64,000 nt of DNA from Janthinobacterium sp. 67 (GTDB taxonomy: Bacteria > Pseudomonadota > Gammaproteobacteria > Burkholderiales > Burkholderiaceae_D), in contig NZ_PGES01000001.1 in the NCBI RefSeq assembly GCF_002797895.1, positions 5,084,001 to 5,148,000 of the forward strand. The letters run 5' to 3'. Below are positions 40,610 to 52,708 of the stretch, in pieces. The position numbers and the translations under genes were made by a program. The notes below the pieces were generated by a model. It worked only from the letters and a program-made list of their open reading frames with translations, did not search any database and was not told where the DNA came from. Within the stretch, counting starts at the first letter, position 1, and every line of letters starts with the position of its first letter.

Positions 40610-42481
40610 TTATTTCATGCCGTAGCGCACACCGACGAAGACTTTCGAGCCTGGTGTTGCGTAGAAGCGGGCCAGTTCGTAGTCCTTGTTGGCGATATTG
40701 TTCCAGCGCGCCAGCGCCGACCAGTCACGCGTGAACTGGTAGGTGGCGTACAGATTGACCAGACCATAGCCGCCCAGGACGTTCTTGTTGGCGGCATCGT
40801 CGTAGCGTTTGCTCGACAACTGCCACTCGGCGCCCGACGTCAGCGCGCCAACCGTGTAGTCGACGGCAAAATTGGCGTGCTGCTTGGCGCGGCGTACCAG
40901 TTGCTTGTCCTTGGTTTCATCGCGCGGGTCTTGCAGGTCGATGTTGCCGCTGACATTGAAAGCGCCAAATTTGCGGCTGCCGGCCAGGGTGACACCTTCC
41001 AGCAGCGCCTTGTTGACGTTGTAGGCACAACCGTAACCGGTGAAACGCGGGTCCGGGCAAGGCGAGGTATTGAGCAGCAGGTCGGTGACCTTGTTATGGT
41101 AGTAGGTCGCGCTCAGTTGCGATACGCCGTCGTTGTAGTGCAAGCCTACCTCCGCATTGCGGCCCGTTTCCGGCTTGTTCGACGCCAGGCCATAGCCAGG
41201 GTAGTACAGCTCATTGAAGGTTGGAGCGCGGAAGCTGGTGCCATAGCTGGCGTTAGCGCGCAGCGCGTTGCTGATGCGGTAGCCGTAGGCGACGCTGCCT
41301 GTATTGTGCGTGCCGAACGCGGAGCTGTCGTCGCTGCGGCCGCTGATGTTGAACAGATGCGCGCCGCGCGCCATGTTGTACGCCGCTGCGAAGGACTTGG
41401 TATGGCGTGCGCCCGTGACTTCCGGCGTGCTGCTCGACGTGACGTCTTCATCGCGGTAGCTGGCCAGCAGTTGCAGGTTGTCGCGTCCGATGCGGATGTC
41501 GTTCTGCCAGGTGATGTCGGTCTGCTTGGTGTCGATCTGGCTCTTGCCCCACGAGTCGGCGCTGCTGTCGTCCCCCGACTTGTCGCGCGCTTCCGCATAA
41601 CGCAGTTCACTGGTCCAGTTGGGCAGGAATTCGTTCTTCGTGAAGACGGCGATGTTTTCCAGCTTCTGGTCGCTGCGCGCATCGTAGCCAGGACCCGCGT
41701 CGTACTGGGCTTTCAGCTTGCTGTTCAACAGGACCAGGCCGACTTCATGGCCCTTGGCCATCTGGTAGCCGAACTGGCCGCTGATGCTTTCCTTGTCGTA
41801 GCCATCCTTGTCCGGATTGTAGGTGTATTCCGGTGATGCGCCGAGTTTCGATGCGGAGAAGCCATCCGATTTTTCCTTGCCGGCGCTCAGCGCGTAGCTG
41901 AAGCTGTTCGCGCCGCCCGTCGAACCGGCAACGCTGGCTTCCGCCTGGCGCGTGTTGTTGCTGCCGTAACCCGCGAAAGCGGAGAAACGCGTGGCGCCGT
42001 CGCCTTTCTTGGTGAAGATCTGGATTACGCCGCCAATGGCGTCGGCCCCATACATGGTGCTCAGCGGGCCGTAGACGATTTCAACGTGGTCGATGCTCGA
42101 CAGGGGCAGGGCGCTCCAGTTGGCCGTGCCCAGGGTGGACGAGCCGATGCGCACGCCATCAACCAGCACAATATTCTGGTTGCTGTTCGCACCACGGATG
42201 AAAACGCTGGCCGAGGTACCCGCACCGCCGTTGCGCGTCACTTCAATGCCGCGCTGCTTTTGCAGCAGGTCGATCAGTGAGCCGGCGCCCGAACGCGCGA
42301 TGTCTTCCGAGCTGATGGTCTGCGTATCGCTCAATACTTCGCTCAGGTGTTGCGGGTAGCGGCTGGCGGTGACGACGACGGGATCGAAGGTGTCTGGTGT
42401 CGCTTGGGCGAAAGCGGCAGGCGCGGCAATGGCTAGCGCGAGCGACGTGAGCGCCGCGTGGCGTGAAACAGCATGGGTCAT
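40610..42481 (-). CDS. btuB: TonB-dependent vitamin B12 receptor BtuB
   Basis: BtuB is the outer-membrane corrinoid receptor. ATG 42481 gives 623 residues with a signal peptide (ALAIAAPAAFAQ, cleavage near 23). The TonB box region is DPVVVTASRYPQ and the plug domain carries LVDGVRIGSS. A 22-strand barrel ends in aromatic/Lys residues (FVGVRYGMK). The open frame extends upstream into the riboswitch, but that part is RNA. It is the first gene of a ten-gene operon. Confidence 0.94.
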   Translation of the reverse strand: MTHAVSRHAALTSLALAIAAPAAFAQATPDTFDPVVVTASRYPQHLSEVLSDTQTISSEDIARSGAGSLIDLLQKQRGIEVTRNGGAGTSASVFIRGANSNQNIVLVDGVRIGSSTLGTANWSALPLSSIDHVEIVYGPLSTMYGADAIGGVIQIFTKKGDGATRFSAFAGYGSNNTRQAEASVAGSTGGANSFSYALSAGKEKSDGFSASKLGASPEYTYNPDKDGYDKESISGQFGYQMAKGHEVGLVLLNSKLKAQYDAGPGYDARSDQKLENIAVFTKNEFLPNWTSELRYAEARDKSGDDSSADSWGKSQIDTKQTDITWQNDIRIGRDNLQLLASYRDEDVTSSSTPEVTGARHTKSFAAAYNMARGAHLFNISGRSDDSSAFGTHNTGSVAYGYRISNALRANASYGTSFRAPTFNELYYPGYGLASNKPETGRNAEVGLHYNDGVSQLSATYYHNKVTDLLLNTSPCPDPRFTGYGCAYNVNKALLEGVTLAGSRKFGAFNVSGNIDLQDPRDETKDKQLVRRAKQHANFAVDYTVGALTSGAEWQLSSKRYDDAANKNVLGGYGLVNLYATYQFTRDWSALARWNNIANKDYELARFYATPGSKVFVGVRYGMK

Positions 42482-42619
42482 GATAATTTTCAGTAAGTAA
42501 TATGCAACCAGCCGACGTCCCCGTAGGCCAGATTGAACAGAAGTGGGAACTGAAGATGACGATCGAAGATGGCCACAGGGACCATTCGGATCGCGAACAT
42601 CCCCGTTCGCACACTTCCA

Positions 42620-42836
42620 CCTGTCCTGGCCGGTATCCGGGCTGGCAAGTGCGGCTATCCCACCTTCCCATGCTCGATGATTGCAAGCACAGTGGTTGTC
42701 AGAGATAGCTTGTCGTCCGCTTCCTGTAGGGAGGGGCGACACTTGCTTACCGTTGCGGGGGCAGCACACGTTCGCCGCAGGCGCGGCATCGTGTTTCCCG
42801 TTTAACTGCGCTCATGGACATGAACGCGGGCACCAA
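42620..42836 (-). promoter_or_regulatory. Cobalamin riboswitch upstream of btuB
   Basis: On the minus strand it reads GGTGCCCGCG (42834 downwards), TTAAACGGGAA, then GTGCTGCCCCCGCAACGGTAA. Downstream come CATGGGAAGGTGGGATAGCC and GCCAGCCCGGATACCGGCC (near 42626-42647). These blocks match, in order, the conserved segments of the AdoCbl riboswitch. It lies 140-355 bases before the btuB ATG and would repress the operon when B12 is plentiful. Confidence 0.93.
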
Positions 42837-42896
42837 AACCCCGTCATTATACGTGCAGTGGACGTCGACTGAAATGGCTGGTCGGGCGATTCGATA

Positions 42897-43451
42897 TCAG
42901 AAATCGACGACGACCGTCGCACCATAGGCGATTTTATGGGCGGAACGGGCGGCCAGCAGGGCCGTTTCCTCCAATGGCAGCCGGGCTTGCAGCGCCGACA
43001 GCAGGCGGATGGTGCCCGCATGGCAGATGATGACGACTGTTTCGTGTTGTTCGCGCAACAGATCGCCTAAAAACGCGTCGACGCGGGCGGCCATCGCCAG
43101 TACGTTTTCGCCGCCGCCAGGGCGGTACCAGGCCAGGTCGGCCGCCCAGGCATCGATGTCCGCGCGCGCTATCGCGTGCCAGGGCTGCATTTCCCATGCG
43201 CCGAAATCCATTTCGGCCAGCCGCGCGTCAAAGTGCAGGGCGCTGGAAGGCAAGTCCTGCGCCAACGTCGCCGCCAGGCCGGCGCAGCGGCGCAGAGGAC
43301 TGGCATAGAGCGGCACACCGGCTGGCAGCGTTGCTTGCAGCCTGGCGCGCACGGTGGCCATTTCGTGCGGCGCCACGGCCACGTCGCTGCGGCCATAGCA
43401 GGTGCCGCTGGTCACTTGCGGCGTGGGGTGGCGGATGAGGATCAGGCGCAT
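42897..43451 (-). CDS. cobC: Alpha-ribazole phosphatase CobC (histidine phosphatase)
   Basis: The enzyme dephosphorylates alpha-ribazole 5'-phosphate. ATG 43451 gives 184 residues. The catalytic loop LIRHPTP carries the RH pair, but Pro in place of the usual Gly, common in CobC-like proteins. CYGRSDV, FGAWEMQPW and CHAGTIR follow. It starts 4 bases after the cobS stop and is the last gene of the cobT-cobS-cobC group. Confidence 0.85.
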   Translation of the reverse strand: MRLILIRHPTPQVTSGTCYGRSDVAVAPHEMATVRARLQATLPAGVPLYASPLRRCAGLAATLAQDLPSSALHFDARLAEMDFGAWEMQPWHAIARADIDAWAADLAWYRPGGGENVLAMAARVDAFLGDLLREQHETVVIICHAGTIRLLSALQARLPLEETALLAARSAHKIAYGATVVVDF

Positions 43452-43455
43452 GCTG

Positions 43456-44262
43456 CTAATAGAGGCGAACTGGCGGTTGAAAACTGGAGAGTAGGGCCAG
43501 GTAGATTGCCACTTCCGCCACCTGCTGCACGGCACCGAGGCAGTCGCCCGTATAGCCTTGCAGGCGGCGTTGGCATTTGCGCCCCAGCCAGAATGCGGCG
43601 GCTGCCGCCGCCACGATGGCAAAGACCAGCGCGGCCCAGTCGAATATGCCCAGTACACCGCAGGCGATGGCGGGCAGCAGGGCGCAGACGGCGGCGATGA
43701 GGAATTCACCCGTGGCCATTTCCTGCGCCATCGGCTTGGCCTTGCCTTCGTCGCGCGCATAGTCCATGAGCCAGATCAGCGAGACGGCGGCCAGGCGCGA
43801 GAGCGGATGGGCGATGAACAATGCCGCCACGATGACGGCCGGCGGCAGCGCAGCCAGCGCTGCGCACTTGATGGCCAGCAGGCAGATGATGCCGATGGCG
43901 CCATATGCGCCGATGCGCGAATCCTTCATGATTTCCAGCACCCGCTCGCGCGTCAGGCCGCCGCCGAAACCGTCGCACATGTCGGCGAAGCCGTCTTCAT
44001 GGAAGGCGCCCGTCAGGTAAATGCCGGCGGCGACGGCCAGCAGCATGGCCACCGTCGAAGGCAGCAGCCAGCTGGCCAGCAGATACACGGCGCCACTGAT
44101 GGCCGCCACCACCACGCCGATCAATGGAAAGTAGCGCGAAGCGTGCTGCAGCCAGGCTGGGTCGAAGCCCACCCAGCGCGGTATCGGCAGGCGCGTGAAG
44201 AACTGCAGCGCGATGAAGAACAATCGGCATTGATGGATGGCGGCGGAAACCGGATTGGCCAT
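43456..44262 (-). CDS. cobS: Adenosylcobinamide-GDP ribazoletransferase CobS
   Basis: CobS is an integral membrane enzyme joining the lower ligand to adenosylcobinamide-GDP. The 268-residue protein has the motifs LQFFTRLPIP, TGAFHEDGFADMCDGFGGG and KDSRIGAYG, and about seven membrane segments. It lies 2 bases after cobT. Confidence 0.94.
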   Translation of the reverse strand: MANPVSAAIHQCRLFFIALQFFTRLPIPRWVGFDPAWLQHASRYFPLIGVVVAAISGAVYLLASWLLPSTVAMLLAVAAGIYLTGAFHEDGFADMCDGFGGGLTRERVLEIMKDSRIGAYGAIGIICLLAIKCAALAALPPAVIVAALFIAHPLSRLAAVSLIWLMDYARDEGKAKPMAQEMATGEFLIAAVCALLPAIACGVLGIFDWAALVFAIVAAAAAAFWLGRKCQRRLQGYTGDCLGAVQQVAEVAIYLALLSSFQPPVRLY

Positions 44263-44264
44263 GG

Positions 44265-45305
44265 TCAGTCTGGCGTGGATTTTTCGCTGACCTGGGCCGA
44301 CGCGAAGGTGGCCATCTCGCGCATGAAATTGACGGCCGCGTGCAGCAGCGGCAAGGCCAGCGCCGAACCCGTGCCTTCGCCGAGGCGCAAATCGAGGTGC
44401 AGTAGCGGACGCGCTCCCAGGCTTTCCAGCAACTGGCGGTGGCCATTTTCATCGGAGCAGTGCGAAAACACGCAGTAATCGAGAATGGCTGGCTGCAAAC
44501 GGGCCACCACCAGCAAAGCGCTGCTGACGATGAAGCCGTCGATCAGCAGAGTCATGCGCCGTTCGGCCGCCTTGAGCATGGCGCCGGCCATCATGGCGAT
44601 CTCGAAACCGCCAAAGGTGGCCAGCACGTCGAGTGGCTCGGTGACTGCCGCATGATGGACGACGGCCGCCTCGATCACCTGCTGCTTGTGCAATATGCCT
44701 TCCTTCGACAGGCCGGTGCCGGCGCCCACGCAATCGGCGACGGGCGTGCCGGTCAGCTTGTGCATCAGCGCGGCGGCGGCCGTGGTATTACCGATGCCCA
44801 TTTCGCCAAAGCCCAGTACATTGCCGTCCAGGGTGGCGACCAGGTCCATCCCTGCCTGCATGGCGGCCTGGCATTGTTCCCCGCTCATGGCGGACTCCTT
44901 GGCAAAGTTGCGGGTGCCAAGTCCCTGCTTGCGGTCGAGCAAGCCGTCGCGCGGGCCGAAATCGTGGTTCACGCCGGCGTCTACTATATAGAGGGCGCAA
45001 TCGCTCTGGCGGGCAAAGACATTGATGGCGGCGCCATTGCCGAGGAAGTTCTCCACCATTTGCCAGGTCACGCTTTGCGGATAGGCGGAGATGCCTTCCG
45101 CAACGACGCCATGGTCGGCCGCGAAAACGATGATGGCGGGCTGGTGCAAGGCCAGTTGCGTGCTTTGCTGGATCAGGCCGATCTGGCGCGCCAAGGTTTC
45201 CAGCATGCCGAGGCTGCCCAGCGGCTTGGTTTTGCTATTGATGGCGTGTTCGAGGGCGCTGGCCAGGGTGGGATTGGCGGTGGGAGAGATGTGTGGGATA
45301 GGCAT
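44265..45305 (-). CDS. cobT: Nicotinate-nucleotide--dimethylbenzimidazole phosphoribosyltransferase CobT
   Basis: CobT activates dimethylbenzimidazole with nicotinate mononucleotide. The 346-residue protein has KTKPLGSLGMLE, FAADHGVVAEG, GEMGIGNTTAAAAL and a C-terminal LRLGEGTGSALALPLL with the catalytic Glu. It is the first gene of the cobTSC group. Its promoter must lie in the short gap shared with the rRNA promoter. Confidence 0.95.
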   Translation of the reverse strand: MPIPHISPTANPTLASALEHAINSKTKPLGSLGMLETLARQIGLIQQSTQLALHQPAIIVFAADHGVVAEGISAYPQSVTWQMVENFLGNGAAINVFARQSDCALYIVDAGVNHDFGPRDGLLDRKQGLGTRNFAKESAMSGEQCQAAMQAGMDLVATLDGNVLGFGEMGIGNTTAAAALMHKLTGTPVADCVGAGTGLSKEGILHKQQVIEAAVVHHAAVTEPLDVLATFGGFEIAMMAGAMLKAAERRMTLLIDGFIVSSALLVVARLQPAILDYCVFSHCSDENGHRQLLESLGARPLLHLDLRLGEGTGSALALPLLHAAVNFMREMATFASAQVSEKSTPD

Positions 45306-45385
45306 GGGAATCTATATGGATGAAGCAGCGGATTGTCGGCGCTACGATATCACACAGCAATATTTGCCCAGCTGCAAAATAGCGC

Positions 45386-45414
45386 TTGCAGGGTGTGCGA
45401 GGCAGGGCTATAAT
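45386..45414 (+). promoter_or_regulatory. rRNA operon promoter
   Basis: TTGCAG (45386-45391), a 17-base spacer, then TATAAT (45409-45414), followed by a GC-rich discriminator (TCGCCCC), as in stringently controlled rRNA promoters. It lies about 350 bases before 16S. Confidence 0.8.
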
Positions 45415-45565
45415 TCGCCCCCTCGCTGAACGACGCATGCAAATGCCGAGTGCGGTGAGGAAAAGAAGGAGTTGACGGATTTAGCGAAATGCTTCATACT
45501 CTTCCTTCTTCGCAGCTGACAAACACAACGCTTTGTCGATAGCGCGAAAGCAGTAACCGAATACA

Positions 45566-45576
45566 GTTCTTTAACA
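45566..45576 (+). promoter_or_regulatory. boxA-like antitermination site in rRNA leader
   Basis: GTTCTTTAACA matches the boxA core used by Nus antitermination factors. The same core recurs before 23S at 47645-47655. Confidence 0.65.
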
Positions 45577-45580
45577 ATTA

Positions 45581-45607
45581 ACAGTCGATAAGTGTGGGCA
45601 TTTGATG
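45581..45607 (+). other. 16S processing stalk, 5' side
   Basis: ACAGTCGATAAGTGTG and GGCATTTGATG pair with 47334-47361 (CATCAAATGTTCACAC, TTATCGGCTGT) with few mismatches, forming the expected RNase III stem around 16S. Confidence 0.7.
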
Positions 45608-45769
45608 TAAGTGCAGCGTCAATCTTCGGATTGGCGTCTAACTTAAAATATCAAATGTTCACAAGAAATAATGAAATAGGATACTTCTTCGGAAGTAGCC
45701 TGTCAGTTTTTTGAGTGAGCGACCCGTCAGCAATGACGGTGCCGGTAAAACGGCAAAGTAACAGAGATT

Positions 45770-47303
<1,534 letters not shown>

Positions 47304-47333
47304 GAGTTTGCACGAATCATGTAAATGATTCAC

Positions 47334-47361
47334 GCATCAAATGTTCACACTTATCGGCTGT
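47334..47361 (+). other. 16S processing stalk, 3' side
   Basis: Complementary to 45581-45607, placed 34 bases after the 16S 3' end. Confidence 0.65.
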
Positions 47362-47400
47362 TAGTCAAAGAAGAAACAGTAGTCGTAGTAGTTCCGCGTT

Positions 47401-47477
47401 GGGGCTGTAGCTCAGCTGGTTAGAGCACCGTGTTGATAACGCGGGGGTCGTTGGTTCGAGTCCAACCAGCCCTACCA
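47401..47477 (+). tRNA. tRNA-Ile (GAT)
   Basis: Seventy-seven bases including encoded CCA. The acceptor GGGGCTG pairs with CAGCCCT (one G-U), the anticodon loop TTGATAA carries GAT, and the T arm is GGTTCGAGTCC. It is a standard spacer tRNA of the rRNA operon. Confidence 0.97.
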
Positions 47478-47488
47478 GTCATTACCCA

Positions 47489-47564
47489 GGGGGATTAGCT
47501 CAGCTGGGAGAGCACCTGCTTTGCAAGCAGGGGGTCGTCGGTTCGATCCCGTCATCCTCCACCA
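47489..47564 (+). tRNA. tRNA-Ala (TGC)
   Basis: Seventy-six bases including encoded CCA. The acceptor GGGGGAT pairs with ATCCTCC, the anticodon loop TTTGCAA carries TGC, and the T loop is GTTCGATCC. It lies 11 bases after tRNA-Ile. Confidence 0.97.
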
Positions 47565-47810
47565 AAGTTTTACTCGAAAGTGCAAACGTAAGCCGGTCAG
47601 TGACTCAGGTTTAGGTTTGATCTTTTAGCGATCAAAGCTGTTTCGTTCTTTAACAATCTGGAAGAAGTAAAGATTATTTATTGATCGGTTTGCCGTAAAA
47701 AGCGAATCGATGGGTAATGATTGTATGTATCAACAAACAAGCAACAACGTTGTACTTTCTTATCCCTGTAGCGCTCTTTTCGTTTGAAAGAATGAAGAGG
47801 CTAACGTTAT
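47565..47810 (+). other. 16S-23S spacer between tRNA-Ala and 23S
   Basis: It holds a second boxA-like GTTCTTTAACA (47645-47655) and the 5' side of the 23S processing stalk (about 47725-47770). That side pairs with about 50702-50747 (ACAACGTTGTAC opposite GTACAACGTTG; TTATCCCTGTA opposite TACAGAGGATAA). Confidence 0.6.
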
Positions 47811-50690
<2,880 letters not shown>

Positions 50691-50824
50691 AACCTTAGCA
50701 GGTACAGAGGATAAGACGGTACAACGTTGCGTGTGTGTTGATACTACCAGTCATTACCCCGATCTTTGCTTCTTCCAGATTCAGGCTTTGTCGCTCCATC
50801 GAGGACAAATGCCGGTACAAGTTA

Positions 50825-50940
50825 TGCCTGATGACCATAGCAAGTTGGTCCCACCCCTTCCCATCCCGAACAGGACCGTGAAACAACTTTGCGCCGATGA
50901 TAGTGCTGCAACCAGTGTGAAAGTAGGTTATCGTTAGGCT
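50825..50940 (+). rRNA. rrf: 5S ribosomal RNA
   Basis: About 116 bases. GCCT at 50826 pairs with AGGC at 50936-50939. The internal GTCCCACCCCTTCCCATCCC, CGAACAGGACCGTGAAACAA and GCGCCGATGATAGTG match 5S. It is the last gene of the operon. Confidence 0.93.
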
Positions 50941-50949
50941 TGTTATTCT

Positions 50950-50988
50950 AAAAAACCCCTTCCGGTGATCCGGTTGGGGTTTTTTTTC
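50950..50988 (+). terminator. rRNA operon terminator
   Basis: AAAAAACCCCTTCCGG, loop TGAT, CCGGTTGGGGTTTTTT: a long hairpin with a 2x2 internal mismatch and a T run, 10 bases after 5S. Confidence 0.9.
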
Positions 50989-51016
50989 GTCTGCTGGTTT
51001 TGTCAGGCGCCGCGAG

Positions 51017-51053
51017 TGGTGTCGGCTTACGCGCGTTGCGCTAAGCCGACCTA
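51017..51053. repeat. REP-like palindromic repeat, copy D
   Basis: GTGTCGGCTTACGCGC, then GCGCTAAGCCGACCTAC, the same family as copies A-C, between the rRNA terminator and the quinoprotein locus. The rest of 50990-51210 shows no gene. Confidence 0.8.
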
Positions 51054-51210
51054 CGGTCAGCCCTCCTCGTCCGTTGGCAATGACCTTTGCGTGAGCGGCA
51101 TGGAGGGTCTGTCCCCGGTCGTTCAGGTGTTGGGTTTTATCGACTCACGTCTTCCCTGTTCATGCCTGCCGCTGCCTGATGCGCGCGGTGACACAACTGG
51201 GTGTTGCAGC

Positions 51211-51227
51211 TGTTCCAAATTGATACA
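51211..51227 (+). promoter_or_regulatory. Candidate activator-binding dyad upstream of the cytochrome gene
   Basis: TGTTCCA-AAT-TGATACA matches, in layout, the dyad at 56024-56040 (TGTTCCA-GTC-TGGTACA). It lies about 30 bases upstream of the sigma-54 -24 element, closer than usual for an enhancer site. Confidence 0.45.
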
Positions 51228-51256
51228 TGGGTGGCCGGATGCGGGGCAAATACGCA

Positions 51257-51272
51257 TGGCATGGCATTTGCT
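51257..51272 (+). promoter_or_regulatory. Sigma-54 promoter of the cytochrome gene
   Basis: TGGCATGGCATTTGCT has GG at 51258-51259 and GC at 51270-51271 with exactly 10 bases between, near the RpoN consensus. It lies 37 bases before the ATG. Confidence 0.85.
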
Positions 51273-51309
51273 CTTCTTGGGTATTGACTAAAAAACCAAG
51301 GAGACCAGC

Positions 51310-51795
51310 ATGACCTATTCCATTCGTACCCTGCTCGGCGTGGCGGCCGCCGGCGCCGTCGCCCTCACTTCCCTGCTGACCTTGCCGCATGCCTATGCGC
51401 ATGGCAACGTCACGCCGCAAGGCGTCGACACCACAGGCTTGCCCAAGGTGGGCGACAAGTGGCTCGAGCAAAACCCGTATCGGGGCAACAAGCTGGCTCT
51501 GACGGTCGGCACCTCGGCCTACAACCAGAATTGCGCCCGCTGCCACGGCATCGAAGCCATCTCGGGCGGCATCGCGCCGGACTTGCGCCAGCTGGACCGC
51601 GATTGCTTCGGTATCAAGAATGAGACAAAGAAACAGGCTTGCTACAAGGAGACGGACAATTACTACCTGACCACCATCCGTCACGGTAAAGTGCGCAATG
51701 GCGCCGTGTACATGCCGCCGTTCGAAGGCGTGTTCAACCAGGAAGCCATGTGGGCCATCAAGACCTATCTGGAAACGCGCCGCGAATCCAACTAA
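51310..51795 (+). CDS. pedF: PedF-like cytochrome c of quinoprotein alcohol oxidation
   Basis: This 161-residue periplasmic c-type cytochrome has a signal peptide (cleavage near 30, HAYA), haem motif CARCH (C75, C78, H79) and probable axial Met in YMPPFEG (M135). C99 and C111 may form a disulfide. It would take electrons from the PQQ alcohol dehydrogenase at 58 kb. It begins after AAGGAG and a sigma-54 promoter, and is followed by the binding-protein gene in the same unit. Confidence 0.88.
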   Translation: MTYSIRTLLGVAAAGAVALTSLLTLPHAYAHGNVTPQGVDTTGLPKVGDKWLEQNPYRGNKLALTVGTSAYNQNCARCHGIEAISGGIAPDLRQLDRDCFGIKNETKKQACYKETDNYYLTTIRHGKVRNGAVYMPPFEGVFNQEAMWAIKTYLETRRESN

Positions 51796-51820
51796 GCCAC
51801 ACTGATCACGAAGGAGTCCC

Positions 51821-52654
51821 ATGCGTTCATTTCAACTCCGGGGCGTGCGCGCGATGATCTCGCTCGCTTGCCTGGCGCTGTGCGCAGCCGCGCCGGCGCA
51901 TGCCGACTGGCAGAAGGTGCAGCAGTCGGGCAGCCTGAAAGTGGCTGTGTACAACGAATTCGCGCCGTTTTCCGACAAGGGAGTCGGCATCGATATCGAC
52001 ATCGCCGAAGCGCTGGCGAAAAAGCTGGGGCTGAAACTGAGCTTGCTGCCATTTCCCGCCGGTGAAAACCTCAACGATGACTTGCGCAATATGGTGTGGA
52101 AGGGGCATTACCTCGGTTATGGTCCCGCGGACGTGATGCTGCATGTGCCAGTCGACAAGCAGTTGATGGCCGATAACGACAAGGTCGAGATCTTCGCGCC
52201 GTATTACGTGGAAACCGTGCGCCTGGCGCGCAGCGCGCAAGCCGTGCCGCAATTCGACGGCGTCGCCTCGCTGGCAGGCAAGCGTATCGGCGTGGAAAAG
52301 GTGTCGATCGCGGCCATGCTGATGCTGGGCGAAGACAATGGCAAGTACCGCGACGACGTGCGCATCTTCGACACGGCGGCCGAAGCCTTGCAGCAATTGC
52401 AGGCGGGGCAGCTTGACGCCGTGCTGGCCAACCGTTCGGAAATCGAGTCCGTGCTGAAAAGCGATCCTGCTTTCCCCATGAGCGAAGTGGCGTTCGCCCG
52501 CTTGCCCCGTGCCGGCTGGGCCGTGGGCCTGGCCGTCAGCCGCCAGCAGCTCGACGTGGCAAAATTGCTGCAGGCAGCCATGAACGAGATGGCGGCCAGC
52601 GGCGAATTGAAAACCATTTTTGAGAAATATGGCGTGAAGGCAGCTCGGCCCTAA
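51821..52654 (+). CDS. Quinoprotein-associated periplasmic substrate-binding-like protein
   Basis: The 277-residue family-3 solute-binding protein has a signal peptide (cleavage near AHA, about 29). AAGGAG precedes ATG 51821. SLKVAVYNEFAPFSDKG and GVGIDIDIAEALAKKLG are typical of proteins found next to PQQ dehydrogenases, such as MoxJ/XoxJ. No ABC permease is nearby. It may help maturation or electron transfer of the dehydrogenase and not transport. It lies 25 bases after the cytochrome gene. Confidence 0.8.
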   Translation: MRSFQLRGVRAMISLACLALCAAAPAHADWQKVQQSGSLKVAVYNEFAPFSDKGVGIDIDIAEALAKKLGLKLSLLPFPAGENLNDDLRNMVWKGHYLGYGPADVMLHVPVDKQLMADNDKVEIFAPYYVETVRLARSAQAVPQFDGVASLAGKRIGVEKVSIAAMLMLGEDNGKYRDDVRIFDTAAEALQQLQAGQLDAVLANRSEIESVLKSDPAFPMSEVAFARLPRAGWAVGLAVSRQQLDVAKLLQAAMNEMAASGELKTIFEKYGVKAARP

Positions 52655-52673
52655 CTAGCCATGCTGGATAGCG

Positions 52674-52704
52674 AAGCCCGCGTATCGGAAGATACGCGGG
52701 CTTT
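52674..52704. terminator. Bidirectional terminator between binding protein and TonB receptor
   Basis: AGCCCGCGTATC (52675-52686), loop GGAA, GATACGCGGGCT (52691-52702), with A/T tails; it serves convergent genes. Confidence 0.85.
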
Positions 52705-52708
52705 GTTA

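Larger units (their letters stand above)
45306..45769 (+). promoter_or_regulatory. cobT-rRNA intergenic and rRNA leader
   Basis: This 464-base region holds the start region of cobT (leftward), one strong rightward promoter (45386-45414), a boxA-like antitermination sequence (45566-45576) and the 5' side of the 16S processing stalk (45581-45607). I see no gene in it. Confidence 0.7.
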
